Part shown: in pieces, positions 7,309 through 14,354 of the stretch | Layout: each line of letters opens with the position of its first letter | Position numbering within the stretch: the stretch's first letter is position 1 | NCBI GenBank assembly: GCA_900550335.1 | Contig: URRU01000012.1 | Coordinates: forward strand, 1-20,018 | Reading direction: 5' to 3' | Source of the DNA: an uncultured Clostridium sp. | GTDB taxonomy: Bacteria > Bacillota > Clostridia > Peptostreptococcales > Peptostreptococcaceae | DNA length: 20,018 nt | The notes under the pieces: generated by a model | The model's input: only the letters and a program-made list of their open reading frames with translations | Database searches by the model: none | What the model was told of the DNA's origin: nothing | Program-made: the position numbers and the translations under genes

Positions 7309-7579
7309 ATTTATAACAGATATACTATTATAAAAAATAAAAGAAAGTGTTACAAAATTTTTCATGACACCATTATTTTATATGTTAGAAAGTCTGAAAA
7401 TTATGAAATTAATACGAAATATTATTAGATGTAATATAAATATAATGACTGTTTAAATTTCTAATGATATACTATAGTAAATAGCAATGAAAATTTAATA
7501 TTTTATGAAAAAAATTAAATAATATTAAAAAACTCTATATTATAGAATAGTTATTAAAATCTTAAAGGCGGTAATATAT
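7309..7579. other. AT-rich intergenic stretch with one candidate promoter
   Basis: Between the foldback element and the small ORF at 7580 I see no gene, RNA motif or strong repeat on either strand. It is almost purely A and T. The only signal is the candidate promoter at 7445-7473. Confidence 0.6.
7445..7473 (+). promoter_or_regulatory. Candidate promoter for the small ORF and proC
   Basis: ATGACT (7445-7450), a 17-base spacer and TATACT (7468-7473). The -35 matches consensus at four of six positions, the -10 at five. It would give a leader of about 100 bases before the ORF at 7580. Confidence 0.4.
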
Positions 7580-7770
7580 ATGAATGTATATAAAGTTATT
7601 TTTTATTATATTGGAATCGTATTAGTTTGTATTGTGTTTGTTAGGATGTAATAACAAAGGAAAAAGTTGATATAGGTTTTGTTCATAAGATATTAATAAA
7701 AGGTGAAAAAGTAAAGGTATATTATTTGCCACATTTAAAGTTTGGCAGTGTATATAAAATACAAAAATAA
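7580..7770 (+). pseudogene. Frame-disrupted small membrane-protein gene
   Basis: An ATG at 7580, behind AAGGCGG, opens 23 codons: MNVYKV followed by a hydrophobic stretch rich in Ile, Val and Phe and ending FVRM, stopped by TAA at 7649-7651. The -1 frame opens at 7645 (its preceding TAG is at 7642-7644) and runs 41 codons to TAA at 7768-7770, giving a basic segment that begins DVITKEKVDIGF and ends FGSVYKIQK. Joined after the Arg codon at 7643, the two parts would make one protein of about 64 residues with an N-terminal membrane anchor and a beta-rich tail. Either the gene is broken by one base, the read has an error, or only the short peptide is made. It lies 21 bases before proC. I do not recognise the family. 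Confidence 0.45.
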
Positions 7771-7791
7771 TTCTTTTGAGGAGGTAATTAT

Positions 7792-8589
7792 ATGAAGTTT
7801 GGATTTTTAGGTGTAGGAAATATGGCAGCAGCTATTATGAAAGGTATGTGCTTAGGTAATTCTTTTGATAATGCTGATGTTCTAGGATACAATAGAACAG
7901 CTGCTAAGGTAGAAAAGCTATCTGAAGAGTATGGTTTAACTACTTGTTATTCTGTTAAGGAGCTTATGGAAAAATCTGATGTTGTAGTTTTATCAGTAAA
8001 ACCACAGGTTTTACCAGATGTTATGCCAGAAGTTAAAGATCTTTTAAGAGAAGGACAGTTAGTTATATCAATAGCAGCAGGTAAGGAAATAAGCTATTTA
8101 CAGGAAAATTTAGGTGAAGATGCTCATGTAGTTAGAGTTATGCCAAATGTAAATGCACAGGCTTTAATGTCTACAAGTTGTTTTACTTGCAGTGAAAATG
8201 TTACTGATGAAGAAAAAGAAGTTGTTAAGACAATGTTTGGGGAAATCGGAAGTATAGTAGAAATAGAAGAAAGCCTATTTGCAGTATTTACAGCAGTTGG
8301 ATGTGCATCTCCAGCATTTACTTACATATATATAGATGCTTTAGCAAGAGCTGGTGTTAAATGGGGACTTCCAAAAGATGTAGCACTAGAAATAGCAGCA
8401 AGTTCAGTTCTTGGTTCAGCTAAGATGGTTATGGAATCTGATAAACATCCATTTGGATTAATGGATGAGGTTTGTTCACCTGGTGGAACAACAATAGAAG
8501 GTGTTTGTCAGCTTCAGGACAATAACTTTATGAGCACAGTTGAAAAAGCAGTTAGTGCAGTTATAGAAAAAGATATGTCTTTAAAATAA
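7792..8589 (+). CDS. proC: Pyrroline-5-carboxylate reductase
   Basis: Last step of proline synthesis: NAD(P)H-dependent reduction of 1-pyrroline-5-carboxylate to L-proline, in the cytosol. The 265 residues match the usual family length. The N-terminal Rossmann domain starts with GFLGVGNMA (residues 4-12), the nucleotide-binding loop. The C-terminal dimerisation and active-site domain carries GCASPAFTYIYIDALARAG (about 168-186) and the family signature in DEVCSPGGTTIEG (about 226-238). A GAGGAGG site just upstream fixes the ATG. A converging terminator separates it from mntP on the other strand. All six Gln codons are CAG, as in the translation genes. No proA or proB is nearby. Confidence 0.96.
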   Translation: MKFGFLGVGNMAAAIMKGMCLGNSFDNADVLGYNRTAAKVEKLSEEYGLTTCYSVKELMEKSDVVVLSVKPQVLPDVMPEVKDLLREGQLVISIAAGKEISYLQENLGEDAHVVRVMPNVNAQALMSTSCFTCSENVTDEEKEVVKTMFGEIGSIVEIEESLFAVFTAVGCASPAFTYIYIDALARAGVKWGLPKDVALEIAASSVLGSAKMVMESDKHPFGLMDEVCSPGGTTIEGVCQLQDNNFMSTVEKAVSAVIEKDMSLK

Positions 8590-8628
8590 AAAATATAAAT
8601 CAAAATATAAAATGAAAAATTATAATAT

Positions 8629-8669
8629 AAAAAATGGGCTATTGAAAATAATACAATAGTCCATTTTTT
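8629..8669. terminator. Bidirectional intrinsic terminator between proC and mntP
   Basis: AAAAAATGGGCTATTG (8629-8644) pairs with CAATAGTCCATTTTTT (8654-8669), 16 pairs including one G-U, with a nine-base loop. The A run on one side and T run on the other let it stop transcripts of proC from the left and mntP from the right. Confidence 0.9.
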
Positions 8670-8717
8670 ATATTTACGATTCTTTTGTAATCATTGTAAA
8701 AGTATAAAGTTGATTTT

Positions 8718-9278
8718 CTAAAAAATTCCTAAATGTTGTAGAAGTATTTTTGTTCCTAGGAGTATAAGTACTACTCCACCTGTAAATTCTGCTTTAGATT
8801 TAAATCTTATTCCGAATAGAGTACCTATTCTTATACCAAAAGCAGATATTAGAAATGTAGTGATACCGATTAATATAGCGGCATAGAATATATTTACACC
8901 TAAGAATGCAAATGTGATACCAACCGCCATTGCATCTATACTAGTTGCTATAGCTAAAACAACCATAGTTTTAAAATCAAAAGAAGAGCTTTCAACATCG
9001 CAACTTTCCTCTCTAGATTCTTTAATCATATTTGCTCCTATAAGTGCAAGTAGAACAAATGCAACCCAGTGGTCTATAGACATGATTTTTTCTTTAAAGC
9101 TACTAGCTAGAATATATCCAATTACCGGCATAAGTGCCTGAAAACCACCAAAGTATGTACCTGTTAAAAGAGATTTTTTTACATCCCTTTCTCTAAGTGT
9201 AAGCCCTTTACAAATTGCAACTGCAAAAGCATCCATTGAAAGTGCCACAGCAGTTATGAATAATTCAATTAAACTCAT
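8718..9278 (-). CDS. mntP: Manganese efflux pump MntP
   Basis: Membrane exporter that lowers cytosolic Mn2+. The 186 residues form six hydrophobic segments in two related halves. Each half has the family's key acidic motif: [13 protein letters not shown] with Asp16, and SIDAMAVG with Asp115. The start at the minus-strand ATG 9278-9276 is preferred: GGAGG at 9288-9284 sits five bases before it, and the resulting Asp16 matches the numbering of E. coli MntP. An in-frame TTG 12 bases upstream would place the start on the ribosome binding site. The gene lies alone on the minus strand behind a manganese riboswitch, which independently supports the call. Confidence 0.95.
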   Translation of the reverse strand: MSLIELFITAVALSMDAFAVAICKGLTLRERDVKKSLLTGTYFGGFQALMPVIGYILASSFKEKIMSIDHWVAFVLLALIGANMIKESREESCDVESSSFDFKTMVVLAIATSIDAMAVGITFAFLGVNIFYAAILIGITTFLISAFGIRIGTLFGIRFKSKAEFTGGVVLILLGTKILLQHLGIF

Positions 9279-9356
9279 AATTTCCTCCAAATAAATTAAT
9301 AATGTAAAAAATGATAATAAAAGGGAAAAATAAATGATTTACTTTCAAATGAAAAT

Positions 9357-9396
9357 AAAAAAAGACCTATCTACAGCCTAAGCTGCAGATAAGTCT
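9357..9396 (-). terminator. Riboswitch expression-platform terminator of mntP
   Basis: On the minus strand AGACTTATCTGCAGC (9396-9382) pairs with GCTGTAGATAGGTCT (9377-9363), with two G-U pairs and a four-base loop, followed by seven T (9363-9357). Its 5' arm includes the CTTAT that closes the riboswitch P1 stem, so the two structures exclude each other. Confidence 0.93.
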
Positions 9397-9485
9397 CGTC
9401 ATTCAAAATAAAGCCAGACAGTCAAACTGCCAGTATGTTGACTAAATTACAATCCTAAAAGGATTGCCAACTACTCCCTTATTGC
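9389..9485 (-). promoter_or_regulatory. yybP-ykoY (manganese) riboswitch controlling mntP
   Basis: Read on the minus strand, the aptamer shows GGGAGTAG (9478-9471), a hairpin GGCAATCC with GGATTG, GTCAACATACTGGC (9442-9429), GTCTGGC (9419-9413) and GACGAGAC (9400-9393). These match the Mn2+-sensing yybP-ykoY family, whose usual targets include mntP. P1 can form between ATAAG (9482-9478) and CTTAT (9393-9389). Because that CTTAT is also part of the terminator arm, Mn2+ binding should stabilise P1, block the terminator and switch mntP on. The mechanism is inferred from the overlap. Confidence 0.88.
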
Positions 9486-9514
9486 TAAAAATTATCATAT
9501 AAATATTATATATT

Positions 9515-9544
9515 ATTATAAAAGAAATTATTTAAGTTTGTCAA
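9515..9544 (-). promoter_or_regulatory. Near-consensus sigma-A promoter of the mntP riboswitch transcript
   Basis: On the minus strand TTGACA (9544-9539), an 18-base spacer and TATAAT (9520-9515); both hexamers are perfect. Transcription would begin near 9508, about 23 bases before the aptamer. A strong constitutive promoter fits control by attenuation. Confidence 0.85.
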
Positions 9545-9587
9545 TTAGTAGTAATTAATAAAATTATTTTTCAAATATAAATAAACC

Positions 9588-9615
9588 TTCACATATTAAA
9601 AATAAGTGTTAAAAT
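9588..9615 (+). promoter_or_regulatory. Candidate promoter for map
   Basis: TTCACA (9588-9593), a 16-base spacer and TAAAAT (9610-9615), each matching five of six consensus positions. It diverges from the mntP promoter and leaves a leader of about 45 bases before the map ATG. Confidence 0.5.
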
Positions 9616-9667
9616 ATAAATGTAGATTTAAAATAATTAAAAATAAGCGGAAAAGGAAGGATAGCAT

Positions 9668-10537
9668 ATGACTACTAATAGAAATGATAAATGCTGGTGT
9701 GGAAGCGGATTAAAATATAAAAAATGCCATATGGATTTTGATGAAAAATACAATGAAATGGCAGCAAAAGGGCATATAATGCCACCAAAATCTTTAATAA
9801 AAAATAAAGAACAGATAGAAGCAATAAAAGAAAGTGGAAAAATAAACACAGGAGTACTTGATGAAGTTGCAAAACATATAAAAGTAGGAATGAGTACAGC
9901 TGATATAGATAAAATAGTTTACGATTATACAATAGCTCATGGTGCAACTCCAGCGCCTCTAGGATACGGTGGATTCCCTAAGAGTGTTTGTACTTCTATA
10001 AATAGTGAAGTATGCCATGGTATACCAGATGAAAATATAATCTTAAAAGAAGGAGATATTGTCAATGTAGACGTATCTACTATAAAAGATGGATATTTCT
10101 CAGATGCATCAAGAATGTTCAAAATAGGAAAAGTTAGTGAAGCAGCTGATAAAATAACTGATGTAGCTAAAGAATGCTTAGAAGCAGGAATAAAAGCAGT
10201 TAAACCTTGGGGACATCTTGGAGATATAGGTGCTGCAGTTCAGGAATTAGCAGAAAAAAATGGATATTCAGTAGTAAGAGCATTTGGTGGACATGGAATA
10301 GGATTAGAATTCCACGAAGATCCATTTGTAGCACATGTTGGTAAAAAAGGTCAGGGAATGGTATTAGTTCCAGGAATGATATTTACAATAGAGCCAATGA
10401 TAAATGAAGGAGAATACGATGTATATGTGGATGATGTAAATGAATGGACAGTATATACAGCAGACGATTCTCTATCAGCTCAGTGGGAACATCAGATACT
10501 AGTAACTGAAGACGGAATAGAAATAATAACACAGTAG
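9668..10537 (+). CDS. map: Type I methionine aminopeptidase with N-terminal SEC-C zinc motif
   Basis: Removes the initiator Met from nascent proteins in the cytosol. The C-terminal 250 residues are a type I enzyme with all five metal ligands of the pita-bread fold: D135 (NVDVS), D146 (SDASRMF), H209 (GGHGIG), E242 (TIEPMI) and E274 (QWEHQ). D135 and D146 are 11 apart, as in E. coli. In front is a short SEC-C motif, C9-x-C11-x8-C20-H21, as found at the SecA C-terminus, where it binds zinc. That extension brings the length to 289 against about 250 for the minimal enzyme and may help ribosome docking. AAGGAAGG precedes the ATG. No clear terminator follows before the infC promoter. Confidence 0.96.
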   Translation: MTTNRNDKCWCGSGLKYKKCHMDFDEKYNEMAAKGHIMPPKSLIKNKEQIEAIKESGKINTGVLDEVAKHIKVGMSTADIDKIVYDYTIAHGATPAPLGYGGFPKSVCTSINSEVCHGIPDENIILKEGDIVNVDVSTIKDGYFSDASRMFKIGKVSEAADKITDVAKECLEAGIKAVKPWGHLGDIGAAVQELAEKNGYSVVRAFGGHGIGLEFHEDPFVAHVGKKGQGMVLVPGMIFTIEPMINEGEYDVYVDDVNEWTVYTADDSLSAQWEHQILVTEDGIEIITQ

Positions 10538-10630
10538 TTTGATTTATAGAAATATTGATAACATTTTTGGGGAAAATTAGTATTAAGAATTCATTCTCAA
10601 AAATAAATTTAAACTTTTTCAAAAAAAGAC

Positions 10631-10659
10631 TTGCATTAAGTTGATGAAAGTAATATAAT
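10631..10659 (+). promoter_or_regulatory. Promoter of the infC-rpmI-rplT operon
   Basis: TTGCAT (10631-10636), a 17-base spacer and a perfect TATAAT (10654-10659), just before the structured leader. The gene-free bases 10538-10630 upstream hold no other signal I can recognise. Confidence 0.6.
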
Positions 10660-10667
10660 AAACAAGT

Positions 10668-10815
10668 AAGTTAAAAAAAGCAAGTAGAAATCCGTTTCTC
10701 ACCTTACGACGAGAGTTAGTAAGTGTTAATATAAGTTAGAAAAAGCTTTAGGTAAAAGCTTTAATTAGTAATGAGAACTTATATGGCGGATGATAATTTA
10801 TCATTCGCCTTTTTT
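10668..10815 (+). promoter_or_regulatory. L20-type ribosomal protein leader of infC-rpmI-rplT
   Basis: A leader of about 150 bases between the promoter and infC that ends in an intrinsic terminator. It contains a small GC-bearing hairpin (CTC-ACCTTACGAC-GAG, about 10698-10713) and AAAGCTTT-type repeats at about 10742-10762 that can pair with each other. Position and layout match the Firmicutes L20 leader, in which free L20 binds the RNA and promotes termination. I assign it by context and architecture, not by a full consensus match. Confidence 0.7.
10785..10815 (+). terminator. Attenuator terminator in the infC leader
   Basis: GGCGGATGATA (10785-10795) pairs with TATCATTCGCC (10799-10809), one G-U pair, followed by six T (10810-10815). 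It lies 11 bases before the infC ribosome binding site, so it must be bypassed for expression. Confidence 0.9.
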
Positions 10816-10840
10816 AATATAATGATGGAGGTGGACTACC

Positions 10841-11350
10841 ATTAGTAAGGAAGTCGCAATAAACGAACAGATAAGAGAAAAGGAAGTAAGAGTTATCTCT
10901 GCAGATGGAGAACAGCTTGGAGTTATGCCTATAAAAGAAGCTCAGGGATTAGCAAACAGCAAAAGCTTAGATTTAGTTATGATTTCGCCAAATGCTAAAC
11001 CACCTGTTTGTAAAGTAATGGATTATGGAAAATACAGATACGAACAGGCAAGAAAAGAAAAAGAAGCAAAGAAAAAACAGAAAACTGTTAATGTTAAAGA
11101 AGTAAGATTAAGACCAGGTATAGAACAGAATGACCTTAACACTAAAGCTAAACAGGCTATGAAATTCTTATCAAAAGGAGATAAGGTTAAAGTAGAACTT
11201 AGATTTAGAGGTAGAGAATTAGGTCACAAAGACCTTGGTAAAGATGTAATGCTTAAATTCATAGAAGCAGTGAAAGAGTTTGGAGAACCAGCGAAAGCCC
11301 CTACATTTGAAGGGAACAACATGGTTGTAATAATAGATCCAAAAAAATAG
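10841..11350 (+). CDS. infC: Translation initiation factor IF-3, AUU start codon
   Basis: Binds the 30S subunit, keeps the ribosomal subunits apart and checks the start codon and initiator tRNA. The true start is ATT at 10841: GGAGGTGG (10827-10834) lies six bases upstream, and the first residues, reading ISKEVAINEQIREKEVRVIS, match the conserved IF-3 N-terminus. Starting at the first ATG (10925) would remove 28 conserved residues and leave no ribosome binding site. The resulting 169 residues are the normal length. The N-domain and basic linker (KEKEAKKKQK, about residues 75-84) are followed by the C-domain with VELRFRGRELGHKDLGKDV. Because IF-3 rejects non-standard start codons, an AUU start allows autoregulation, as known in E. 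coli. First gene of infC-rpmI-rplT. Confidence 0.96.
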   Translation: MSKEVAINEQIREKEVRVISADGEQLGVMPIKEAQGLANSKSLDLVMISPNAKPPVCKVMDYGKYRYEQARKEKEAKKKQKTVNVKEVRLRPGIEQNDLNTKAKQAMKFLSKGDKVKVELRFRGRELGHKDLGKDVMLKFIEAVKEFGEPAKAPTFEGNNMVVIIDPKK

Positions 11351-11378
11351 ATAAATATTCGAGAGGAGGAACTTTGTC

Positions 11379-11576
11379 ATGCCAAAAATGAAAACTCATA
11401 GAGGTGCAGCAAAAAGATTAAAAAGAACAGGAAATGGAAAATTAAAAAGAGCTAAAGCTTACAAAAGCCATATATTAACTAAAAAATCTGCAAAAACTAA
11501 AATGAACTTAAGACAGTCAACTTTAGTTTCTGAAGGTGATGCTAGAAGAATAGCTCAGTTATTACCATACAAATAA
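11379..11576 (+). CDS. rpmI: 50S ribosomal protein L35
   Basis: Small, very basic 65-residue protein of the large ribosomal subunit. It shows the L35 pattern [20 protein letters not shown] at the N-terminus and a [10 protein letters not shown] segment in the second half, and the length is normal. GAGGAGG precedes the ATG. It is the second gene of the infC operon, 28 bases after infC, the usual order in bacteria. Confidence 0.98.
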   Translation: MPKMKTHRGAAKRLKRTGNGKLKRAKAYKSHILTKKSAKTKMNLRQSTLVSEGDARRIAQLLPYK

Positions 11577-11643
11577 GAATCGTAATAAAAGAAACGGAAA
11601 ATATAAGAAGATTTTAAATAATAAATAATGGAGGATAAGAATA

Positions 11644-12000
11644 ATGGCAAGAGTAAAAAAAGGTATGAATGCCCGTAAAAAACATAAAAAAGTTTTAAAA
11701 CTTGCAAAAGGATTCAGAGGATCTAGAAGCAAATTATTTAGACCAGCTAATGCATTCGTTATGAAAGCATTAAGAAATGCATACATAGGTAGAAAATTAA
11801 AGAAAAGAGATTACAGAAAACTTTGGATACAGAGAATAAATGCAGCTGCTAGAATGAACGGAATATCTTACTCAAGATTAATGAACGGTTTAAAATTAGC
11901 AGGTGTTGAAGTTAACAGAAAAATGTTATCTGAAATGGCTATAGCTGATCCAGCTGGATTCGCTAAACTTGTAGAAGTTGCTAAAGCTAAATTAGCTTAA
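11644..12000 (+). CDS. rplT: 50S ribosomal protein L20
   Basis: 118-residue, basic primary binding protein of 23S rRNA, needed early in 50S assembly and the likely repressor of its own operon through the leader upstream. It begins [20 protein letters not shown] and has the family segment [17 protein letters not shown] (about residues 54-70). The normal family length is kept. TGGAGG lies upstream of the ATG. It is 67 bases after rpmI and ends the operon at a strong terminator. Confidence 0.98.
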   Translation: MARVKKGMNARKKHKKVLKLAKGFRGSRSKLFRPANAFVMKALRNAYIGRKLKKRDYRKLWIQRINAAARMNGISYSRLMNGLKLAGVEVNRKMLSEMAIADPAGFAKLVEVAKAKLA

Positions 12001-12023
12001 TTAACATTATACTACGTAAATAC

Positions 12024-12057
12024 AGACTGTTTTGCATAAGCAAGACAGTCTTTTTTT
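12024..12057 (+). terminator. Intrinsic terminator of infC-rpmI-rplT
   Basis: AGACTGTTTTGC (12024-12035) pairs with GCAAGACAGTCT (12040-12051), one G-U pair and an ATAA loop, followed by a run of seven T. Confidence 0.93.
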
Positions 12058-12094
12058 ATGGTTCAAACTTAACAATTGATTGTATCTGATAAGG

Positions 12095-12123
12095 TTGTTT
12101 TTAATTCCAAATTAGAATATAAT
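12095..12123 (+). promoter_or_regulatory. Candidate promoter of the ktrB-ktrA operon
   Basis: TTGTTT (12095-12100), a 17-base spacer and a perfect TATAAT (12118-12123). The leader to the ktrB start would be about 135 bases, AT-rich and without visible structure. Confidence 0.5.
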
Positions 12124-12267
12124 ATATTAATGATATTTAAAATAATTAATTAGAGCTTAAAATAAAAATGTAAAATAAACATAAAAAAATAAAAGGTGTT
12201 AATATACACATTATGTAAAGTTATATAGAAATATGTAATTTTATAATGTTAGGAGGTACGAGGGAAA

Positions 12268-13644
12268 TTGAAAACAATGCTCAAAAGAGTTGCTTCTTAC
12301 GGGAGTGGAATGCAACCAACTCAGGTAATGGTTATCGGGTTTGCGACGGTTATATTAGCAGGAGCTATAATGCTAAATTTACCGATAGCGACACAAAACG
12401 GAGAGAGTATAGGATTTTTAAATGCATTATTTACAGCTACATCAGCTGTATGTGTTACGGGTTTGGTAGTAGTTGATACAGCTACCTATTGGAGTTTTTT
12501 TGGTCAGCTGACGATAATAATGCTTATACAAATAGGTGGACTAGGATTCATGACTGTTACAACAATGTTTGCACTTATTACAGGTAAAAGAATAAATTTA
12601 AAGGAAAGGCTACTAATACAGGAGGCATTAAATCAAAGAGATTTATCAGGTATAGTAAGACTTACTAGATATGTTCTTATGATGACATTTGCAATAGAGG
12701 GTATAGGAGCTATTATACTATCGACTACATTTATACCGATGTTTGGTTTTGTAAAAGGAACATGGTATTCAATTTTCCATGCGATTTCAGCATTCTGCAA
12801 TGCTGGATTTGACCTTATGGGAGCTACAGCTGGTCAATTTACATCTATAGTATGTTTTAATAATAATTATGTAGTAATGATTACAATTTCGTTTTTAATA
12901 ATATTTGGTGGTCTGGGATTCCCTGTTCTACTAAATATAATAAGAGAAAAGAGATATTCAAAATTCAACCTACATACTAAAGTAGTTATTTTTACAACAG
13001 GAGCACTTATAATTGTAGGTACAATTACAATTTTAGCAATAGAGTTTGATAGACCAAGTACTCTTGGAGATATGCCTATAATGCAGAAAGTTGTAAATGC
13101 ATATTTCCAATCTGTTACATCTAGAACAGCAGGATTTGCTAGTATAGACCTTACTAAGCTAAGAGAAAGTACTCTATTTGCTATGATAATTTTAATGTTT
13201 ATAGGTGCAGCACCGGCATCTACTGGTGGTGGTATAAAAGTTACAACACTTGCTACACTTTTATTATCAGTTAAGAGTCTTATATTAGGAAAATCAGATA
13301 TAGAAATATATGAAAGAAGAATAAGCTCATCTACTGTTAGAAAAGCTATGGTAATATTTGTAGTAGGAATAAGTTTTGTTGTAATAGGAACATTCTTATT
13401 ATCAGCAACACAGGAACACTTTACTTTAACAGCAGCTGCATTTGAGGTTGCATCTGCATTTGCTACAGTTGGACTTAGTATAGGAGGAAGCCCTACACTT
13501 ACACCAATAGGTAAGCTACTTATAATAATGTATATGTTCGCTGGACGTGTTGGATCTCTTACAATATTCATGGCATTTATGTCAGGTGGTTCTAAAAAGG
13601 TTCAGCCGGTTAGATATCCTGAAGGAAGCTTAATCGTAGGATAA
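12268..13644 (+). CDS. ktrB: Trk/Ktr potassium transporter, membrane subunit
   Basis: Ion-conducting subunit of a K+ uptake system of the Trk/Ktr/HKT superfamily, 458 residues and almost wholly hydrophobic. Four pore-loop repeats are visible: VCVTGLVVVD (about residue 63), SAFCNAGFDLMG (about 174), SRTAGFASIDL (about 286) and ASAFATVGLSIG (about 393). Each has the Gly that lines the single-site filter in this family. The size and a following one-domain RCK subunit fit KtrB rather than the larger TrkH. The start is TTG at 12268, eleven bases after AGGAGG (12251-12256); ATG at 12277 is the alternative. Gln codons are mixed (six CAG, six CAA), unlike the neighbouring translation genes. Confidence 0.93.
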   Translation: MKTMLKRVASYGSGMQPTQVMVIGFATVILAGAIMLNLPIATQNGESIGFLNALFTATSAVCVTGLVVVDTATYWSFFGQLTIIMLIQIGGLGFMTVTTMFALITGKRINLKERLLIQEALNQRDLSGIVRLTRYVLMMTFAIEGIGAIILSTTFIPMFGFVKGTWYSIFHAISAFCNAGFDLMGATAGQFTSIVCFNNNYVVMITISFLIIFGGLGFPVLLNIIREKRYSKFNLHTKVVIFTTGALIIVGTITILAIEFDRPSTLGDMPIMQKVVNAYFQSVTSRTAGFASIDLTKLRESTLFAMIILMFIGAAPASTGGGIKVTTLATLLLSVKSLILGKSDIEIYERRISSSTVRKAMVIFVVGISFVVIGTFLLSATQEHFTLTAAAFEVASAFATVGLSIGGSPTLTPIGKLLIIMYMFAGRVGSLTIFMAFMSGGSKKVQPVRYPEGSLIVG

Positions 13645-13673
13645 AATTTTTAGGGTTATTAGGAGAGGATAAA

Positions 13674-14351
13674 ATGAGTATGAAACAATATATAGTAATA
13701 GGATGCGGTAGATTTGGAGCTTCAGTTGCATCTACAATGCATTTATTAGGCCATCAGGTTATGGCAATAGATAAAAATGAGGATATAATACAGAATCTTT
13801 CTGATAAAGTAACACATGCAGCAATTGTCGATGTTACAGATGAACGGGCACTTAGATCACTTGGTTTAAGTAACTTTGATGTTGCAATAATAGCAATAGG
13901 CTCAGATATAAGAGCATCTATAATGGCTACACTTATAGCTAAAGAAATGGGTGTAGAAGAAATAATCTGTAAAGCTAAGGATGAGCTACAGGCTAAAGTT
14001 CTTTATAAAATAGGTGCCGATAGAGTTGTATTCCCAGAAAGAGATATGGGAGTTAGAGTTGCACACAACTTAGTATCAAATAATATACTAGACCATATAG
14101 AATTAGACCCAGAGTACTCTATAGTTGAAATAGTTGTTCCTAAAAAATGGATGGGCAAATCTCTTATAGAGTTAGAGCTTAGAAGTAGATACGAAATAAC
14201 AGTTCTTGCTATAAAGAGCGGAAAAGAAATAAATGTAACTCCTTCTCCGGAAGAAAAACTTGAGGGTGGAAATATACTTGTAATAATAGGTAAAAACTCA
14301 AGCATTAGAGATATAATAAATCAAAATATTGAAACTGTGGGGAGAAGATAA
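13674..14351 (+). CDS. ktrA: Ktr/Trk potassium uptake regulatory subunit (RCK protein)
   Basis: Cytosolic gating ring subunit that binds nucleotides and controls the membrane subunit encoded 29 bases upstream. Residues 7-130 form a Rossmann-type RCK-N domain with G10-x-G12-x2-G15 (in IGCGRFG) and acidic D33 at the end of the second strand, as in NAD(H)- or ATP-binding members. Residues about 140-220 form the RCK-C domain (EIVVPKKWMGKSLIELELR), which in KtrA homologues can bind cyclic di-AMP. The 225 residues fit KtrA (one RCK unit) and not the double-unit TrkA of E. coli. AGGAGAGG lies five bases before the ATG. Confidence 0.93.
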   Translation: MSMKQYIVIGCGRFGASVASTMHLLGHQVMAIDKNEDIIQNLSDKVTHAAIVDVTDERALRSLGLSNFDVAIIAIGSDIRASIMATLIAKEMGVEEIICKAKDELQAKVLYKIGADRVVFPERDMGVRVAHNLVSNNILDHIELDPEYSIVEIVVPKKWMGKSLIELELRSRYEITVLAIKSGKEINVTPSPEEKLEGGNILVIIGKNSSIRDIINQNIETVGRR

Positions 14352-14354
14352 TTT

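Noticed and set aside
7643..7655. Programmed -1 ribosomal frameshift site
   Set aside because: No X-XXY-YYZ slippery heptamer and no obvious stimulatory stem directly downstream; a plain indel is simpler.
10538..10630. Terminator after map
   Set aside because: Only a weak CTTTTT and AAAAAG pairing is visible, with no GC stem; map transcripts may run on or end elsewhere.
12124..12267. Possible cyclic di-AMP (ydaO) riboswitch before ktrB
   Set aside because: Such riboswitches often control K+ uptake genes, but the leader is nearly all A and T, with none of the conserved GC-bearing helices and no terminator.
12867..13571. Open frame of 234 codons on the minus strand inside ktrB
   Set aside because: It lies wholly within a convincing four-repeat K+ transporter gene, has no ribosome binding site and reads as Ile/Thr/Ser-rich sequence mirroring the codon bias of the plus strand.
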